Part shown: piece by piece, positions 44,953 through 59,229 of the stretch | How positions within the stretch are numbered: the stretch's first letter is position 1 | Layout: the number at the start of each line of letters is the position of its first letter | From: Calonectria ilicicola | Taxonomy: Eukaryota; Ascomycota; Sordariomycetes; Hypocreales; Nectriaceae | NCBI GenBank assembly: GCA_020809705.1 | Contig: CP085835.1 | Coordinates: forward strand, 3,596,001-3,660,000 | Length of the DNA stretch: 64,000 bases | Reading direction: 5' to 3' | Notes under the pieces: model-generated | What the model was told of the DNA's origin: nothing | Databases searched by the model: none | The model's input: only the letters and a program-made list of their open reading frames with translations | Translations under genes and position numbers: made by a program

Positions 44953-45996
44953 CTACCAGCACAATTCCTTTTCCAAGTCATCCATGACAATCTGGTAATT
45001 TGCTCCAATTCCTGAGCTGACCCCAAGACCCATGGCTATAGCCACTTGCTTCATCGGCGTTGCACAATCTCCGGCAGCGAAAATACCCCGTCGACTTGTT
45101 TCCTGCATCGGTGTCGTCACTTCAAACTCTCCTGAGAGCGTAAGTTTTAAGCCCAATTGCTCTCCAAAATCACCCCTGTTATGAGTTTTTGGGTTATGAA
45201 AGATCATGCCAAATGTTTCTTTGCTCGCATCTACAAACTCAACCTCCATGGTCGCTCCTTCTCCGCCGTAAATCAACTTTTTTATTGGTTTCTCAATTAC
45301 TCGCATTCCTGATGCCAAGGCAATTGCGGCAAGTTTCGAGTGTGGAGGGCTCTTAGAATTACCATTGAGAAGCAGAATTGTATCCTGTGTGAATTGGCTG
45401 ACAATCTTTTTGTAGAAAACCAAATGCTCAATTTCAGATGATGAAGCATCTTTGGTGACCAGAAATGCGGCGTTCGCCAACCCGGCCTCCGTCTCTTCGA
45501 ATCCACGACAGAATGGGCAATGCAATCTATTGCACGACTGTAAGTATCCAAACAACCAATTTCTTGCATCAACTTACATTCCTTTCCCCCAAGCCTCCTG
45601 GTAACCAGGTATATCCGGAAAGACGTCGCAACTACCACTAGCGAGAATGACTTTGCGGCCTATCCATCGTCGTTTATTCTCATCTGTGATTTCAAAAATT
45701 CCATTCAAATCTAGGATGCTCACAGCCGTCGAGTTTGTAAAGCTGACTGTCTTATATTTGGCTAGGATTTCTTCTTTCATACCACGTCGAATATCTGCCG
45801 GGTTCTGATGGTCGTGAAGCGGAACTGTGTGCGCAGGTGAACTTGACGCGTTGCGATACTCCCCAGAATCAAATATGGCGACACTGCGAAGGACACGACC
45901 AAGGGCTAGTCCAGCAGAAAGCCCCGCTGGTCCCGCACCCAAGACTAGAACATCTAAGACGTTTTGAACCGAATTTGACTGTTGGTTTGATGCCAT
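44953..45996 (-). CDS. Thioredoxin-reductase-fold FAD oxidoreductase, GliT-like (330 aa)
   Basis: Exon 1 45,996-45,578, intron 45,577-45,527 (51 bp, GTAAGT to AATAG), exon 2 45,526-44,953. The 3' splice site was chosen because it restores WGKGILHCPFCRGFEE. Start MASNQQSN at 45,996. Residues ~15-27 hold the FAD-binding VLVLGAGPAGLSAG. The redox pair is CPFC in HCPFCRGFE. The C-terminal FAD block is GIFAAGDCATPMKQVAIAMG. No separate lipoyl or glutaredoxin domain is present. Family members include GliT-type dithiol oxidases, which form disulfides in epipolythiodioxopiperazines and similar metabolites, and they often provide self-protection. With two MFS carriers and an AflR-like regulator nearby, a role in metabolite maturation or resistance is a reasonable inference, but a housekeeping-like oxidoreductase cannot be excluded. 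Confidence 0.85.
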
Positions 45997-46536
45997 CACG
46001 ACTGTATTTGATCGTGTCGGCAGCTTAATTGGATGTATGAAGAATAGTGACCTGCAAATTGAGGCTAAATCAATGCCAACGTTGCGTTAAAGACGAGTCG
46101 AGGGGCTACTGAACATATCAAATTTCTGCCATTGGTATTTTCGGCCTACGTAGATAAATTAAAGCAGTCCACGTAATCATTATTATTCTCGGAGCCTTTT
46201 CTGCTTAGTTGAAGGTGGTTTGAACCAGCACTAGCGGATCAGCTAAAACTCTCCGCTCCTGTGGGGTTACTGTCCGCTGACCTTCAACCCTAATTGTATT
46301 GTCTCCCGTAAAAGCCTCAACTGATCTGCCCAAGAAATTGGAATGCCTTGATAAATGATTAGAAAATAGACAACGCAAAATTGAGCGGAATCGAAAAGGT
46401 ACTTGTCCAAAAGGTTCCGCGCTACGGCCTAAAATAGGATTACGAAACGGGCTTCGACTAAGAAAAGTAGACAGCTCAATACGTATTTCACTCTGACAGG
46501 CAAGATTCCATTTATTATGTCGGGCTAGAAATCATG
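45997..46536. other. Upstream region of the oxidoreductase gene; small hairpin
   Basis: No gene. 46,208-46,216 and 46,280-46,288 are a 9-bp inverted repeat bounding 81 bp with further internal complementarity (GCGGATCAGC against GTCCGCTGAC), perhaps a tiny foldback element. The region ends at the TCATG target site of the Copia element. Confidence 0.4.
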
Positions 46537-46711
46537 TATCACACTTTGGTCATTGGGTCATAACGAGAGATTGAAAGAGCCTTGATTCCTATGAAATAAA
46601 GAGCAGTCAACTATGTGTTTTATAGCTAGGTCCAGCCCTAATTGGCTGTAGGGCTACGACAATGTATTAAGGCCATGAGGCTATTAAGGCCAGCTATAAC
46701 TAGTCTTTATA
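46537..46711 (-). repeat. 175-bp Copia LTR, left
   Basis: It pairs with 58,974-59,148 at equal length. The left (outer) half is unmutated and the right (inner) half carries G-to-A and C-to-T changes relative to the partner. Confidence 0.9.
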
Positions 46712-49700
46712 TACCTTCTATTCTATAGTTTGTTATTATAAACTATTGAATATTATAAATAGTTTTATTTTTATTATTATAATTTTATATAAATAAATAT
46801 AATAATTAAAATTATTTTTTAAAGTAATATTTTAAAGATAATTATAAGATTATATTTTTTAAAGTATAAGAAATTTAATTTTAAATAATATTTATAATTT
46901 AATATAATTAAAATTTATAAATATTATAATTTCTTATATTTATAATCTTACTTCTTTTTTTTATTTATTTTTAATTTTAATATAATAATTTAAGATTTCT
47001 TTCTTTTACTTATAAGTATATATAATAATTTTATTTATATTTATTAATATTATATTCTAACTTATTATTATTTATTTTTAATATATTATTATTAAAAAAT
47101 TTAATTCTAAATTAATATAAATTTCTTTATTATTTACTTTTAAATATATATTTATAAATATTTTTATACTTACTTTTTATATTTTATATAATTAATCTAT
47201 ATTTTATAGTATACTTAAATTATTAAGTTTAAAACTTTTAATTCTTATACTTTAGATTTTTCTTTTTATACTTAACCTTTAACTTCTAATACTTTAAAAG
47301 TATTATTTAATTTATTTTATAAAAATTATCTATACTTTACTATTATTAAAAAAAGCTAGTTTAAGAATTATTATATAATAGAGAGATATTTTAAATATTA
47401 TATTACTTATAAAATAAATAATTATTAATATTATTTTTAATATACTTATATTAACTAGTTTTATATTTTATTATTAATTTATAAGTAATTATTAAATACT
47501 TATATCTTTAATATATTATTTTATTATTATTTTAAATAATAAAAAATATTAAATAAATAAGTATTATTTAATTTACTTAAAGCTTTATATTAATTAATTA
47601 TATAAATAATAATTTATATAAAGTATACTTTTTATTTATTTATAAAAATATTAAATAAAAGTTCTAAGCTTTTTAAGTAAGGTATTAATAAGGTAATTAC
47701 TTAAAGAGTAGGTAAAGAAAAGTCTTAAAATGCTATTAATAATCTAGAGGAATAATATTTATATATTTATATTTTACTTAATAAGTTTGTAAATATTATT
47801 ATTATTTAAAATATATTTAAAAAGTAATATAATATATAATTTAATAGTTTTAAATATTACTTAAAAAAAAGTTAAAATAAGTTTAATTTAATAAATTATT
47901 TTTTTTATATATTACTTTTGCTCTACTTAGTTAAAATTTATTATATTTAATAATACTTAAAATTATTTAAAGTATTATTATAATAATATTTTAATAAGCC
48001 TATTAGTAGATATTTATCTTATTTCTAAATAAATTATTTTAAAGGAGCCCTTTTTATACTCTTAATATAATTATATATTTATAATATTAATATACTATAG
48101 TTAGATTATTATTTAGCTATCTTTTTTAATAATAAATTATATAATTTAAAGATTATTATATTATAGATTTTAATCTATCTTTAGATTAAAATATATTTTA
48201 TTAAAAAAGTACTTTAAATTAATTATTTTCTTTATAGTATATTCTAAAGTAAGTATTTTTACCTTTATTATTAATATTATTATAGTGGCTTAGTAGATAG
48301 CCTTCTATATAATTAGTTTATTAAATAGACTTATTATATAGCCTTATGAAAACCTTTATATTTTAAGATTATTAACAAAAGAAGTATTACTAATAATCAT
48401 TATAGCCTATAATTCATTGCTCTAACTATATTAAATTATAAGGCCTTATATTATAAAAAGATATTAAATAGCTTGGTTAGTAGTGTTTTAGTGCTCTTGA
48501 CTTAGGTTGGTAAGAAAATGGAATAATAATAATATTATAAATATAAGGTCTAATTTAATTATTATTATTATATATAGTAAGGAATTAACTTTTTTCTAAT
48601 ATATCTTTATTTCTTATATAATTATTTAGTTTTGTTTTTTAGCTAGCTTTATTATTAGAATTAGTATATTAAGGTAAGTATTTATAGTATCTAATTTAAA
48701 CTTTATAGTTATTTTTTTAATATATAAATTATAAGATAGATATATCTTATGCTTTATATAATCTTAAATTATTTTTATATTTAAAAATTATTATATATTA
48801 TCTTTATTTAAGATCTTATATATTTCTTTAATATCTTTTATTATTTTTAATATTATAAATATATTATTTCTATAATATAATATTAAAATATTATTTATAA
48901 AGAATATAATAAATATATTATAAACTTTAATATAAAATAAATAAAGCTTTTTTAAACTAGCTTCTATTTCTAACTTCTTAAGGATTAAAGTAAATTTATT
49001 AAACTATAATTAGAGTAAGTCTTTAAAACTATATAAAGCTTAATTTAACTTTATATACTTATTTAATTACTTAAATCTATCTAATAACTTATATATAATT
49101 AATATACTATCTTTATTTTTTATTATATTAATAAAAGTATTAATAATATTAAGTTATTTAATTTCTAAATTAAATTAAGTAATTAAAATAATAATTATAT
49201 AAAATAATTATATTATAAGTATTATAATATATATATTTTTAATTTTAAAGTTTTTTTATAAATTATTTTAAATATATAATCTTACCTTATATTATTTAAA
49301 ATATCTATTTTAATTAAATTTATAAATAAAGATTTATTTAAATAATAATAATTTAATTTATACTTTTATATACTTTATTTCTTTTTATATTTTCTTTTTA
49401 ATTAAGATTCTAATCTTTTAATATATTACTTAAATAAATAACTTATTTAATAAATATTTTATTATCTTTCTTTAATTTTATAAAAGCTTAAGAAGATTAT
49501 CTTAGTATAATTTAAAGTAATTTAATATTATATTAATCCAAGTAACTTCCTTTTATTTTACTACTTTTATAAATATTATAAATATAATTTAAATATTTTT
49601 AAAATTTATATAATTTATTTTATAATAATTAATTATAAAGAAATTTAATATTAAATTCTTATTATAATCTTATTATATTAAAATCCTTTAATTCTACCTT

Positions 49701-51315
49701 ATATTACTTCTTTAAATTTAATAATAATATATTTATATACCTATAAATATTTAAATAATTAGTTAGCCTTACCTTTAACCTTTACCTCTTCTATATATAA
49801 ATCCTAACTTCTATTCTTAACTTTATAATATACTAGTGTTAATAATGATTATAAGCTCTGGTAGCTTAAATAGTAGTATAGCTATTGCTTCCTCTACTAT
49901 CTTGCTTATTAATTGGTTTGTTATTTGTTTTAATTATTTTTATTGTTTATTTATTATCTTGGGTGTGTGTACTCCTGAGCTTGTAGATTGTTCTGTTAGT
50001 GGTTGGTCTATTATGCTTATCTCTATTTATTATACCTAACCTATGCTCTGTTGAGCTTCTACTGTGCTCCTTGAATATATGTTTTTTAGTTCTAGAGTTT
50101 ATTTTGATATTTGAAGTTTTATAAGTATTTAATTAAGTGTATGCTTAATATCTTTTATTGTGCTTTAAGTGATTATTTTTATATTTATAGGTATCTTTAC
50201 TTTTAAATTTAAATTTGTGGATATTAATCCTTATAAAGATTTCTTATATATTATTTTATTATTAATTTTCTTTTTAATTTAGAGAGCCTAATCTTTAAAT
50301 TATATAATTATATATTTAGCTAAGCTTAGTTTATTTAATTTATAATTAATATACTTATTAAATTATATATTTTAAATTATAATAATCTTTATAAATTAAA
50401 ATATCTATATATAATATATATTATAAGCTATATATCTTACTAAATACCCTATATAGCCTCTAAGGCTAACTTTTATATCTCTCTTTTATTAGCCTAATAC
50501 CCTACTTTTAATTAATAAATAGATATAATAACTATATATATATATATTATTCTAATTAAGCCTTAGGTTAATTATAAGCTCTTTTATTAATAAAGAAGTA
50601 TAATACCTAAATTATATATCTAATCTCTTAAGTAAGGATATTTAATTTCTTATCTTTAAAAATAATATATTAAGTAAGTATATAATTATTCTAATACTTT
50701 CTAATTATAGTTTTATTAGAAGCTTTACTTTATTAAATATTATATTAAATTTATTTATTATTTTTTAATTTATATATTTAATAATATTATTTAACTTATA
50801 GGTTTTTAATAAAAAAAGCTTTAAATCTATATCTTATTTATATATTTATTTTTAATATTTAATTAGACCTTTAATTATAATAGTAATAATCTTATTATTA
50901 TACTTAATAATATATATTAAAAAACTAAATTATCTTTTAATCTAACTCTTAAACCAAAATAACTTATTAAATATAATAATTCTTTACTTATTAATAATAG
51001 ATTATATATAGAACATACCACTATATTTATCTTTTATAACTAAAAGCTAGTTAAAGCTATTATATTCTTTAAGATAATCTTATAAGTCCTAATAAATATA
51101 CTAAAACAGCCTTAGTAAATAATAATCTAACTACCTATATAATATAATTTACTTTATATATATTTAAGTATAGATCTTATAATCTATTCTTATAATTCCT
51201 TTAATTTATATATTATAATCTTTTCTTACTAGCTCCTTTAGTGCTATAGCTCTAAGGTATTTTACTTATTTATATTATAGTTCCTTAGTATTCTCCTTTA
51301 GTCTTAGGAGATTTC

Positions 51316-51530
51316 TGTAAAGATATAGGACCAAGAGGACCAATCAAGCACGCATACCGAATGTGTACTAGCGCAAGATGTTATAAGGTAAGAATACCTA
51401 TAATAGTATTATATAGTGAGTGTAGGCGAATGGTTCTACAGTTTATCAAGTTGAAGTCTTGGTAATAAGAATAGAGGTCTATTATAATCTTATTTATATT
51501 TTACCTTAGTTATAAATCTAGTTTATTATA
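51316..51530 (+). repeat. 215-bp LTR, left LTR of Gypsy E
   Basis: The outer ~130 bp (for example AGGACCAAGAGGACCAATC) are nearly pristine, while the inner ~60 bp are AT-converted. Confidence 0.9.
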
Positions 51531-54500
51531 ATTTTTTAATTTCTTTTTTTTAGAAGATTAGTGTATTATATAATAGGTAGAGCTATTAGAAGCTTAGAAA
51601 AGGTTAGTATTATATTATTATTTTTTGAGTTGATAAGGATTTATTATAGTAGATAAGAGTTATAAATGTAGATTATATATAATTAAAAGTATAAATAAGA
51701 ACTTTGAGAAAAGCTTGTTTAGAGGGGTAAAGTTTTAGAGAATTTAGATATATTTTTTATTTTAATTTTTAAAAGTATTTTAATTATAAAGTTAAAGAAG
51801 TAAAAATTTTAAAATTTAAAGAATATTAAGAAATAAATATTATTATTATTTATAATATAAATTTTATATAATATAAAGAAAATTATAATATTTATAAAAG
51901 ATTTTATAATTATAATAATTTAATAATAAAAATAGTTCTAAATATAGTAATAATAATTTTAGGCTTAGTAATAGTAATTCTAGATAGATATATTATATTA
52001 GTTAGCTATATAGCCTAATATAAGTTTAAGGAAGGATTATAAGAAACCTCTATTATATAATTATAAGAGATTTAATAAAAATATATTAGATATCTAAGTT
52101 AATAATTAGATCTATACTATTAAAGTTAATAATAGCTTGTAGTTAGATAGTTCTACTATATAATATATAAAGTAGGCTATAATTAAGTTCTTATACTTTT
52201 TATAAATATAATAATATAATTATATTAGGGGGCTTATTAGTTAAAACTCTTTATAAAAAGACTTTTTTATTTTTATATATAAGATATATATTGATCTAGA
52301 TTTATATAAGTACTAGCTCTATAATAAATTATTATCTTTAAAGTAGAAGAAAGATTATATATTATAATAATACTTTATTATATAAATAGTCTTATATATT
52401 ATACTAGGTATTAAAGATTTAAAGAATAATATTATCTTAATTTATTAATATTATTTTAAATTATAACTTAAATTAAAAATAGAAATATTAAAATAAAAAG
52501 TAAAGCTTAAAAAGTTTTATAAAATAGCTAATAAAATTAAATAATTTTAAATCTATTTTTATTAAGATAATTAAGAAGTATAAAAAAGTAATAATATTAA
52601 AAGATTATTCCTTAATTAATAAGAAGGCTTTTGAAAGTAATATTCTAGTAATTATAGAGACTAAGATAAAGGCTAAGGTAAAGATAGAAGTTAAGGAGGT
52701 ATATCTAGATTAATCTCTTTAAAAGATAGTACTAAATCTATTTTTTTATTATTTTTAATAATATAGAGAAGATTATTAATTTTAATTATATTTAACTTTT
52801 AATTTATTATACTTATAATAAAAAAGGTTATATTTTTTTATTATTTATTATAATAGAAAGATAATATATCTTTTAAAGCTATTAAAGTTTAAATTATTAA
52901 TAATAATTTTATTAAAATAAACTTATTAGAAAATAAATAAATATAAGTTTAATATATAAAGCTACTATATATAAAAAACTTCTATCTTTAGGATAGATTA
53001 TTTAAGAAAGAGTATTAATATTTAATACTTATAAGGAAGAAGAAGTCTAGGTAGATATAGATATCTATATACAAATAGATCTTATTAGCTAATAACTAGT
53101 GCAAAGATTAGGTTTAAAGCTAGCCTTAGATATAGCTATACTTATATTAGAAAGCTATAATAGAACTATATTAGCCTTATATAAAGTATATTAATTAACT
53201 TTATTTTTGATTGATTACTAGGGAATGCTTTGGAAGATCTGAAGAATATTTATTAAAATATAATATTTAAAAGATACTAATAATCTATTTCTTTTAAATA
53301 GTTCTATAGATAGAGAAGGTATTATAATTAATATATATAATTATTATTAGATATATAAACCTATTTTTTTTATAGAATTTGAGAATATTATAAAAGAATT
53401 AGTAAAAAATAGTAAAAAAGCTTATATATTTTATATTATTAGTATATAATTATTAAAAAAGAGTTAATTAAGGCTTTAGAAGATAAAGCTATTAATAATA
53501 GTATTAGTATATTATTTTTAAAATTATAATTAAAGTAGTATATATTTAATAAAATAAAGATAATAAAGTTATTACTTTTTAAAAGTATAAAGTATTCTAT
53601 TAATACTATAGAAGGCAAAAAGCCTTTATATAATTTATTATATTTATTAAATATTAAATAATATTATATATTATAAGTATATATAGTAAATAATATTATT
53701 AATAATAAAATATAATTATTAATTAGTATTATTAATATATTAATATTATTTATATTAAAGAAAGATAGTATTATATATTTATATATAGATTATAGAGGTC
53801 TTAATATAATTATTATTAAGAATTAATATTTGCTCTTACTTATTAATAATCTTTTAAATAGATTAATAGGAGTAAAATAGATTATTAAGATTAATATTTA
53901 TAATATATATTATTATATTAGAATTAAAAAGAGTAATAGATAGAAGATTGCTTTTAGAACTTAATATAATTACTTTAAGTATATAATTATATTATTTAGG
54001 TTAATTAATACTTTAACTATTTTTTAAATATATATTTATTATATATTTATAGGACTTTTAAATACCTATTATATTATATATTTAAATAATATTATTATTT
54101 ATTTTAAAATAAAAGAATAATATATTAATAATATTAAAAAGATTCTTAAATAATTATATAACTTTTAATTATATATTAAATTTTTTAAATATACCTTTTA
54201 TTAATAAGAGATAGAATTCTTAAAGTATATAATTACTTAAAAAATATTAAAATAAATTTTATATAAATCTAATTTATTATTAAATAAAAAAAACCAATCT
54301 TATATAAAAATATATAAATATTTCTTAATTTTTATAATTTTTATTAAAAATTTATTTTTAAATACTTTAAAATAATAAAACCTTTAATAAAGCTACTTAA
54401 AAAAAGTAAAAATAATTATAAAATTAAAGATCTTACTTAAACCAAAATTAAAAAAGATATATTCTAAGAACTAAAGATAGCCTTCTATTTAATAACCATC

Positions 54501-56888
54501 TTATAACATTAGAATCTAATCTTAAAAGCTTATATTAAGATAGATACATCTACTAAGGCTATTTTAGAGATTTTATTATAATTTGTAAAAGATTAATAAT
54601 ACCTAATAGTTTACTAGTTAAAGAAGCTTTTTAATATTAAATAATATTAAAAAATTGGATAATAAGAGTTATTTATAATTATTAAAAGCTTAAAGTATTA
54701 AAGTTACTATTTATTAAAGCTATTAAAGAAGTTTATAATACTAATAGATCACTCTACCTTTAAAAATATTATTAAGGCTTTAATAAAGGATCTTAGAGGA
54801 AGACTTATAAGATAGATTTATAGGTTATTTTTGTTTAATTTTGATCTTAAATATAAGCTAAAGAAGCTTAATCTAGTAAATAATCTATTAAGATAATTAG
54901 ATTATATAAAAGGGGAAATTATATATAAAAATATACTTTTTATATTTATAAAAAAATTTTAATTAATAAAGAAATTATTATTAAATATATAATATATAAT
55001 TATTAATATAAAAAGTAAAATTAAGATTATTAATACTTATATATAAATTATTTATATTAATTTTAAAGGTAGTATATTTATATATTAAGTAGTAAGTAAG
55101 GGTTTCTTATCCTTAGATTAGGAGTAAGCTATTAAATCACTAAATTAATAAAATATAATTATAATCTTTTTAATTATATAATAGTAAAAGGCTAGTAATA
55201 TTACTATAAAGAAGAGTATTTAATAAAAAGAGATTATATATTCTAATTATAAAGATCTATTAGAAGCTAGGGTAATTAATTTAGAATAATTTATTTTATA
55301 TTTTATTATAAAAGAGCTTATAAAGAATAAAATAATATTTCTTATTTAATTATTTATATAATTAAAAAAATTAATTTAAAGATTATAAATTAAAGATTCT
55401 TTTTATTAATAGTAGATATAAAAGGTTAAATAGGGTATTAGAGATATAAAGGTATATTATTTAGATAAAAATAGTATATTCTTTTATAAGAAAAGGTTGA
55501 TTATTTTAGTATAATATATATTAAGGATTAAGATATTTTATAAATATTATAATAATTTAAAAGTAAGGTATATAAAAGTTATTAAGATAATTAAATTTAT
55601 TAAAAGAAAATTCTATTAAAAAGGAATTATAGAGGATATATATAATTATATCTTAAGATATTAGGTATATTAGGGTATATGAACCCTATATTATAGACTA
55701 TATAGGAAGCTATAGTCTCTACTATTATTAATATATCTTTTTTAAGAAATTAATATAGATTTTATTATAGGATTACCTTAAAGCACCTATAATAATAAAG
55801 AAGAATATAATATTATTCTTATAATTATTTATTATATAATAAAATTTATTATATTTATATTTATAAAGAAAATACTTACTATTACTTAAATAATATAAAT
55901 ATTATATAAATATATAAAATATTAATATAAAATATTAAAAGATATTATAAATAATTAAAATAAATTATTTATAAGCTAGTTCTAGAAAGAACTAATAAAA
56001 GAATAAGTAATAATTAAGTAATTATCCATTACCTACTATCTCTAGATTAATAGGTAAATTAAGTAAATATACTAGATCTTAGAGAGATACTTAAGATTAT
56101 TTATAGAAGAAATTTTAAAGAGATAGGTAATATAATTCTCTAAAAGTAAGTTTATTTATAATAATAGCTAGTATAGTATTATTAAAGTATTATTAATATA
56201 AGTATTATATAATTATTATTTTAAAATAATTAAGTATATTTTAAAGTATTTAAAGACTTATATATAAAGTATATAAAAGTATATTAAAATTTTAAATTAT
56301 ATATATACTTAAGCTTAATAATATTAATAAAAAGTTATAAAAATATAAATTAAGTATTATAATAAAAGATATATTATTATAAAATATAAAAAAGAATAGA
56401 TTATTAGTTTATTTATAAAGAACTTTAGGTTTAAGTATAAAAAGCTTATACCTAAGTTTATTAAGATTACTATTACTAAAAGAATAAAATAATAAGCCTA
56501 TAAAATATACCTACTTAAATAATACTAATAAATATATAATATTTTCTTAATCTTCTTATTTAAACCTTAGGAAGATATTAAAAATAGTACTACTATCTAC
56601 TTACTAGAGTTAACTAAAGAAAAGAATAAATAAAAGATTAAAAAGATTATTATATATAAAAATAATAATAATAAGATATTATATTAAATTAAATAAATTA
56701 AGTAATTTATAAAGTATAATATATAAAAATCTAAAACTTATTTTAAAAATATAATAACTTTAATATATAAATACTATAAATAAATTAAAAAAATATATAA
56801 AAAATAAAATAATAAGGTATAAGGATAATATTACTTTTACTAAATCCTTTTAAAATTTAAAAATAAGCCTTTAAAAGAAGAAAATAAT

Positions 56889-57103
56889 TATAAAAATATA
56901 AAATTAAAAGAATTAATTAAGTATATATACCGAATATATACTAATGTAAGATATTATAAGATAAGAATACTTATAATAGTATTATATAGTGAGTGTAGGT
57001 AAATGGTTCTATAGTTTATTAAATTAAAGTTTTGGTAATAAGAATAGAGATCTATTATGGTTCTATTTGTGCTTCACCCTAGTTGTGAATCTAGTTCGTT
57101 ATA
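56889..57103 (+). repeat. 215-bp LTR, right LTR of Gypsy E
   Basis: The inner (left) half is RIP-mutated; the outer ~100 bp retain CACCCTAGTTGTGAAT and similar sequence. Confidence 0.9.
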
Positions 57104-58973
57104 ATTTCTTAAAGATCTAAATTAATAAATAAAGCTTTATTTTCTTTATTTTAATATAATAATAATTAATTAAATACTTATATTATTATTTAAAATTATA
57201 TTATTAAGTATTAATTAATTTAATAGGTAAATAAAAATTAGCTTATATTAAAGAATTATTATATTATATATATATTTATATTTAATTAAAAAAATATTCT
57301 ATTTTAAGCTTTTAAAATATAAAAAGTAATTAAAGCTATAATACTAGACTCTAATCTCTCTTAAATAAGCTTCTAATATAATATTAATATAAAATCCTTC
57401 TACTATAATAATATTATTAAGCTTTAAGTTAATTATATAAATACCAATTAAATCTTTAAATAGATTCTTTAGTATATATTTGCCTTTTCTTATAATTAAA
57501 AACTAGCTTAAGCCTACCTTTATATAGCCTCCTTTTTCTAATATAAAGAATCCTTTTATAAGCTATTTCTTTAAATTAATTAAATAAATAATATTATAAT
57601 TATTAATTAGTATACTCTAATAAAGTAAGTAAAAAGCTATTTTTAATATTATAAATACTAATATAACTTTCTATACTATATATAATAATATTAAATTAAG
57701 AATTATAATAATAATAATTAATAAAATAATATTTTATCTATTATTTTTTATAATTATTATAATAAATATCTAATCTTTCTATACTACCTTCTTATAAAGC
57801 TTATTCTATTTAGACTTCTAAAATCATATATATATATAAGCATAGTCCTTATCTATTAGCTTCTTATTAAACTTAAAATCAAAGTCTTTTATAAGTATAT
57901 ATTAAAAGTATATATACTTAGCTATTATAAATTTATAAAATTTTCTATTATATAGGCATTTAGGGCTTTTAAAAGGGGCTATTTATTATATCTCTAAGAG
58001 ATCTTTTAGTATAGTATAAATGCTGATATACTTAAAATTTAATTAGCTTAAGATAACTTTTAAGAAGATATTTTTATAGCTTTTAAGTAAATTAATTGTT
58101 TATTTTTTAACTTCTTTTTCTATAAGTTAGTCTAATTAATTCTATATTTAAGAAAGAATAAATTAAGTATTAATTATTTAAAGAAAATTATAAATAATAA
58201 ATATTTCTTTAATTTTAAAAATATTATAAATATTACTTTAAGCTTAAATTAAACTTTAAATTATATATTAAGCTTTAGATTCTTAATTTATATATTTAAT
58301 ATTTTTTAAGTAATTTATATAATATAATCTTATTTTATTAATTATATTATTTTCTTTTAATATAAACTTTACTTTAAAAGCTTTAATAAGCTTATAAATA
58401 ATATAATCTTTATATTATTTAATAATTTTATTAATAATTTTTTAATAATAAGCTTTCTTAATAATCTTAATAATCTAAATATATAAAACTAATTTCTCTT
58501 AAATTTACTTTTTAAAGATAATAAATTTAAAATTAATTATTTTAAGCTTTATTCCTAATCTTATAATAATATCTACATTTTATAATATATCTATTTATTC
58601 TTTTTCCTTCTATTTATCCCTTATATTTTTCTTTATTTTCTTAAAGAATATTAGATTAAAAGTAATATTTAAATTATTTATTATATTTTCTTTATTAAAA
58701 TTAATATATTCCTAAAATTTTAAACTTTATATATAATCTTTTAATATAAAGATCTATTTAATTTATTATTTTAATAAATAAAATTTAATAATAATTAAAA
58801 ATCTTTAAATACTTATAATATTAATATTAATAATTATTTTAAATATATAATAATAATAATTATTATATCTAATACTAAAAAATAATAAAAAGAAATATTA
58901 TTTAATCTATTTAATTAAATATCAAATATAATAATAAAAATTACTAGCTTATATAGCTACCTAGGCTTATAAC

Positions 58974-59148
58974 TATTACACTTTAGTCATTAGATCATAA
59001 CAAGAGATTAAAAAAGCCTTAATTCCTATAAAATAAAGAGCAGTCAACTATGTGTTTTATAGCTAGGTCCAGCCCTAATTGGCTGTGGGGCTGCGACAAC
59101 GCATTGAGGCCGTGAGGCCATTGAGGCCAGCCACAACTAGTCTCCACA
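58974..59148 (-). repeat. 175-bp Copia LTR, right
   Basis: The inner (left) half is RIP-mutated; the outer half, from ~59,040, is pristine and ends CTAGTCTCCACA before the TCATG duplication. Confidence 0.9.
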
Positions 59149-59229
59149 TCATGAACTGAATAACACGCCGAATTTACGATACATCACAGAGAGTCTAAGG
59201 AATACTTTTCTGCATAAAATCCATAGCAA

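Larger units (their letters stand above)
51316..57103 (+). mobile_element. Gypsy family-1 retrotransposon E, complete 5,788 bp, nested in Copia D
   Basis: 215-bp LTRs (51,316-51,530 and 56,889-57,103) and target duplication ATTTC (51,311-51,315 and 57,104-57,108). It is collinear with Gypsy B, 5,788 against 5,786 bp. Plus-strand relics include RT near 53,750-54,230 with a YLDD-like motif and RNase H near 54,540-54,840 (DTSTKAI block). A purine-rich tract AGAAGAAAATAA precedes the right LTR. RIP has closed every frame. Confidence 0.92.
46537..59148 (-). mobile_element. Ty1/Copia retrotransposon D, RIP-killed, carrying nested Gypsy E
   Basis: 175-bp LTRs lie at 46,537-46,711 and 58,974-59,148, flanked by the target duplication TCATG (46,532-46,536 and 59,149-59,153). 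Without the nested Gypsy, the element is about 6.8 kb. It codes on the minus strand: 48,600-48,950 reads as Copia reverse transcriptase around its VDDxLI active site (DD as NN), then IKIIKDIKEIY- and IQQFLNIKI-like blocks and YLSYxLYIxK. 57,300-57,900 resembles the protease/pre-integrase region (a GGYIK-like block, LIGIYIINLK). All frames carry numerous RIP stops. The ORF at 49,836-50,039 is a less mutated patch, not a gene. Confidence 0.85.

Noticed and set aside
49836..50039. 67-codon plus ORF
   Set aside because: A less mutated patch within the minus-strand Copia element; opposite strand to its coding direction.
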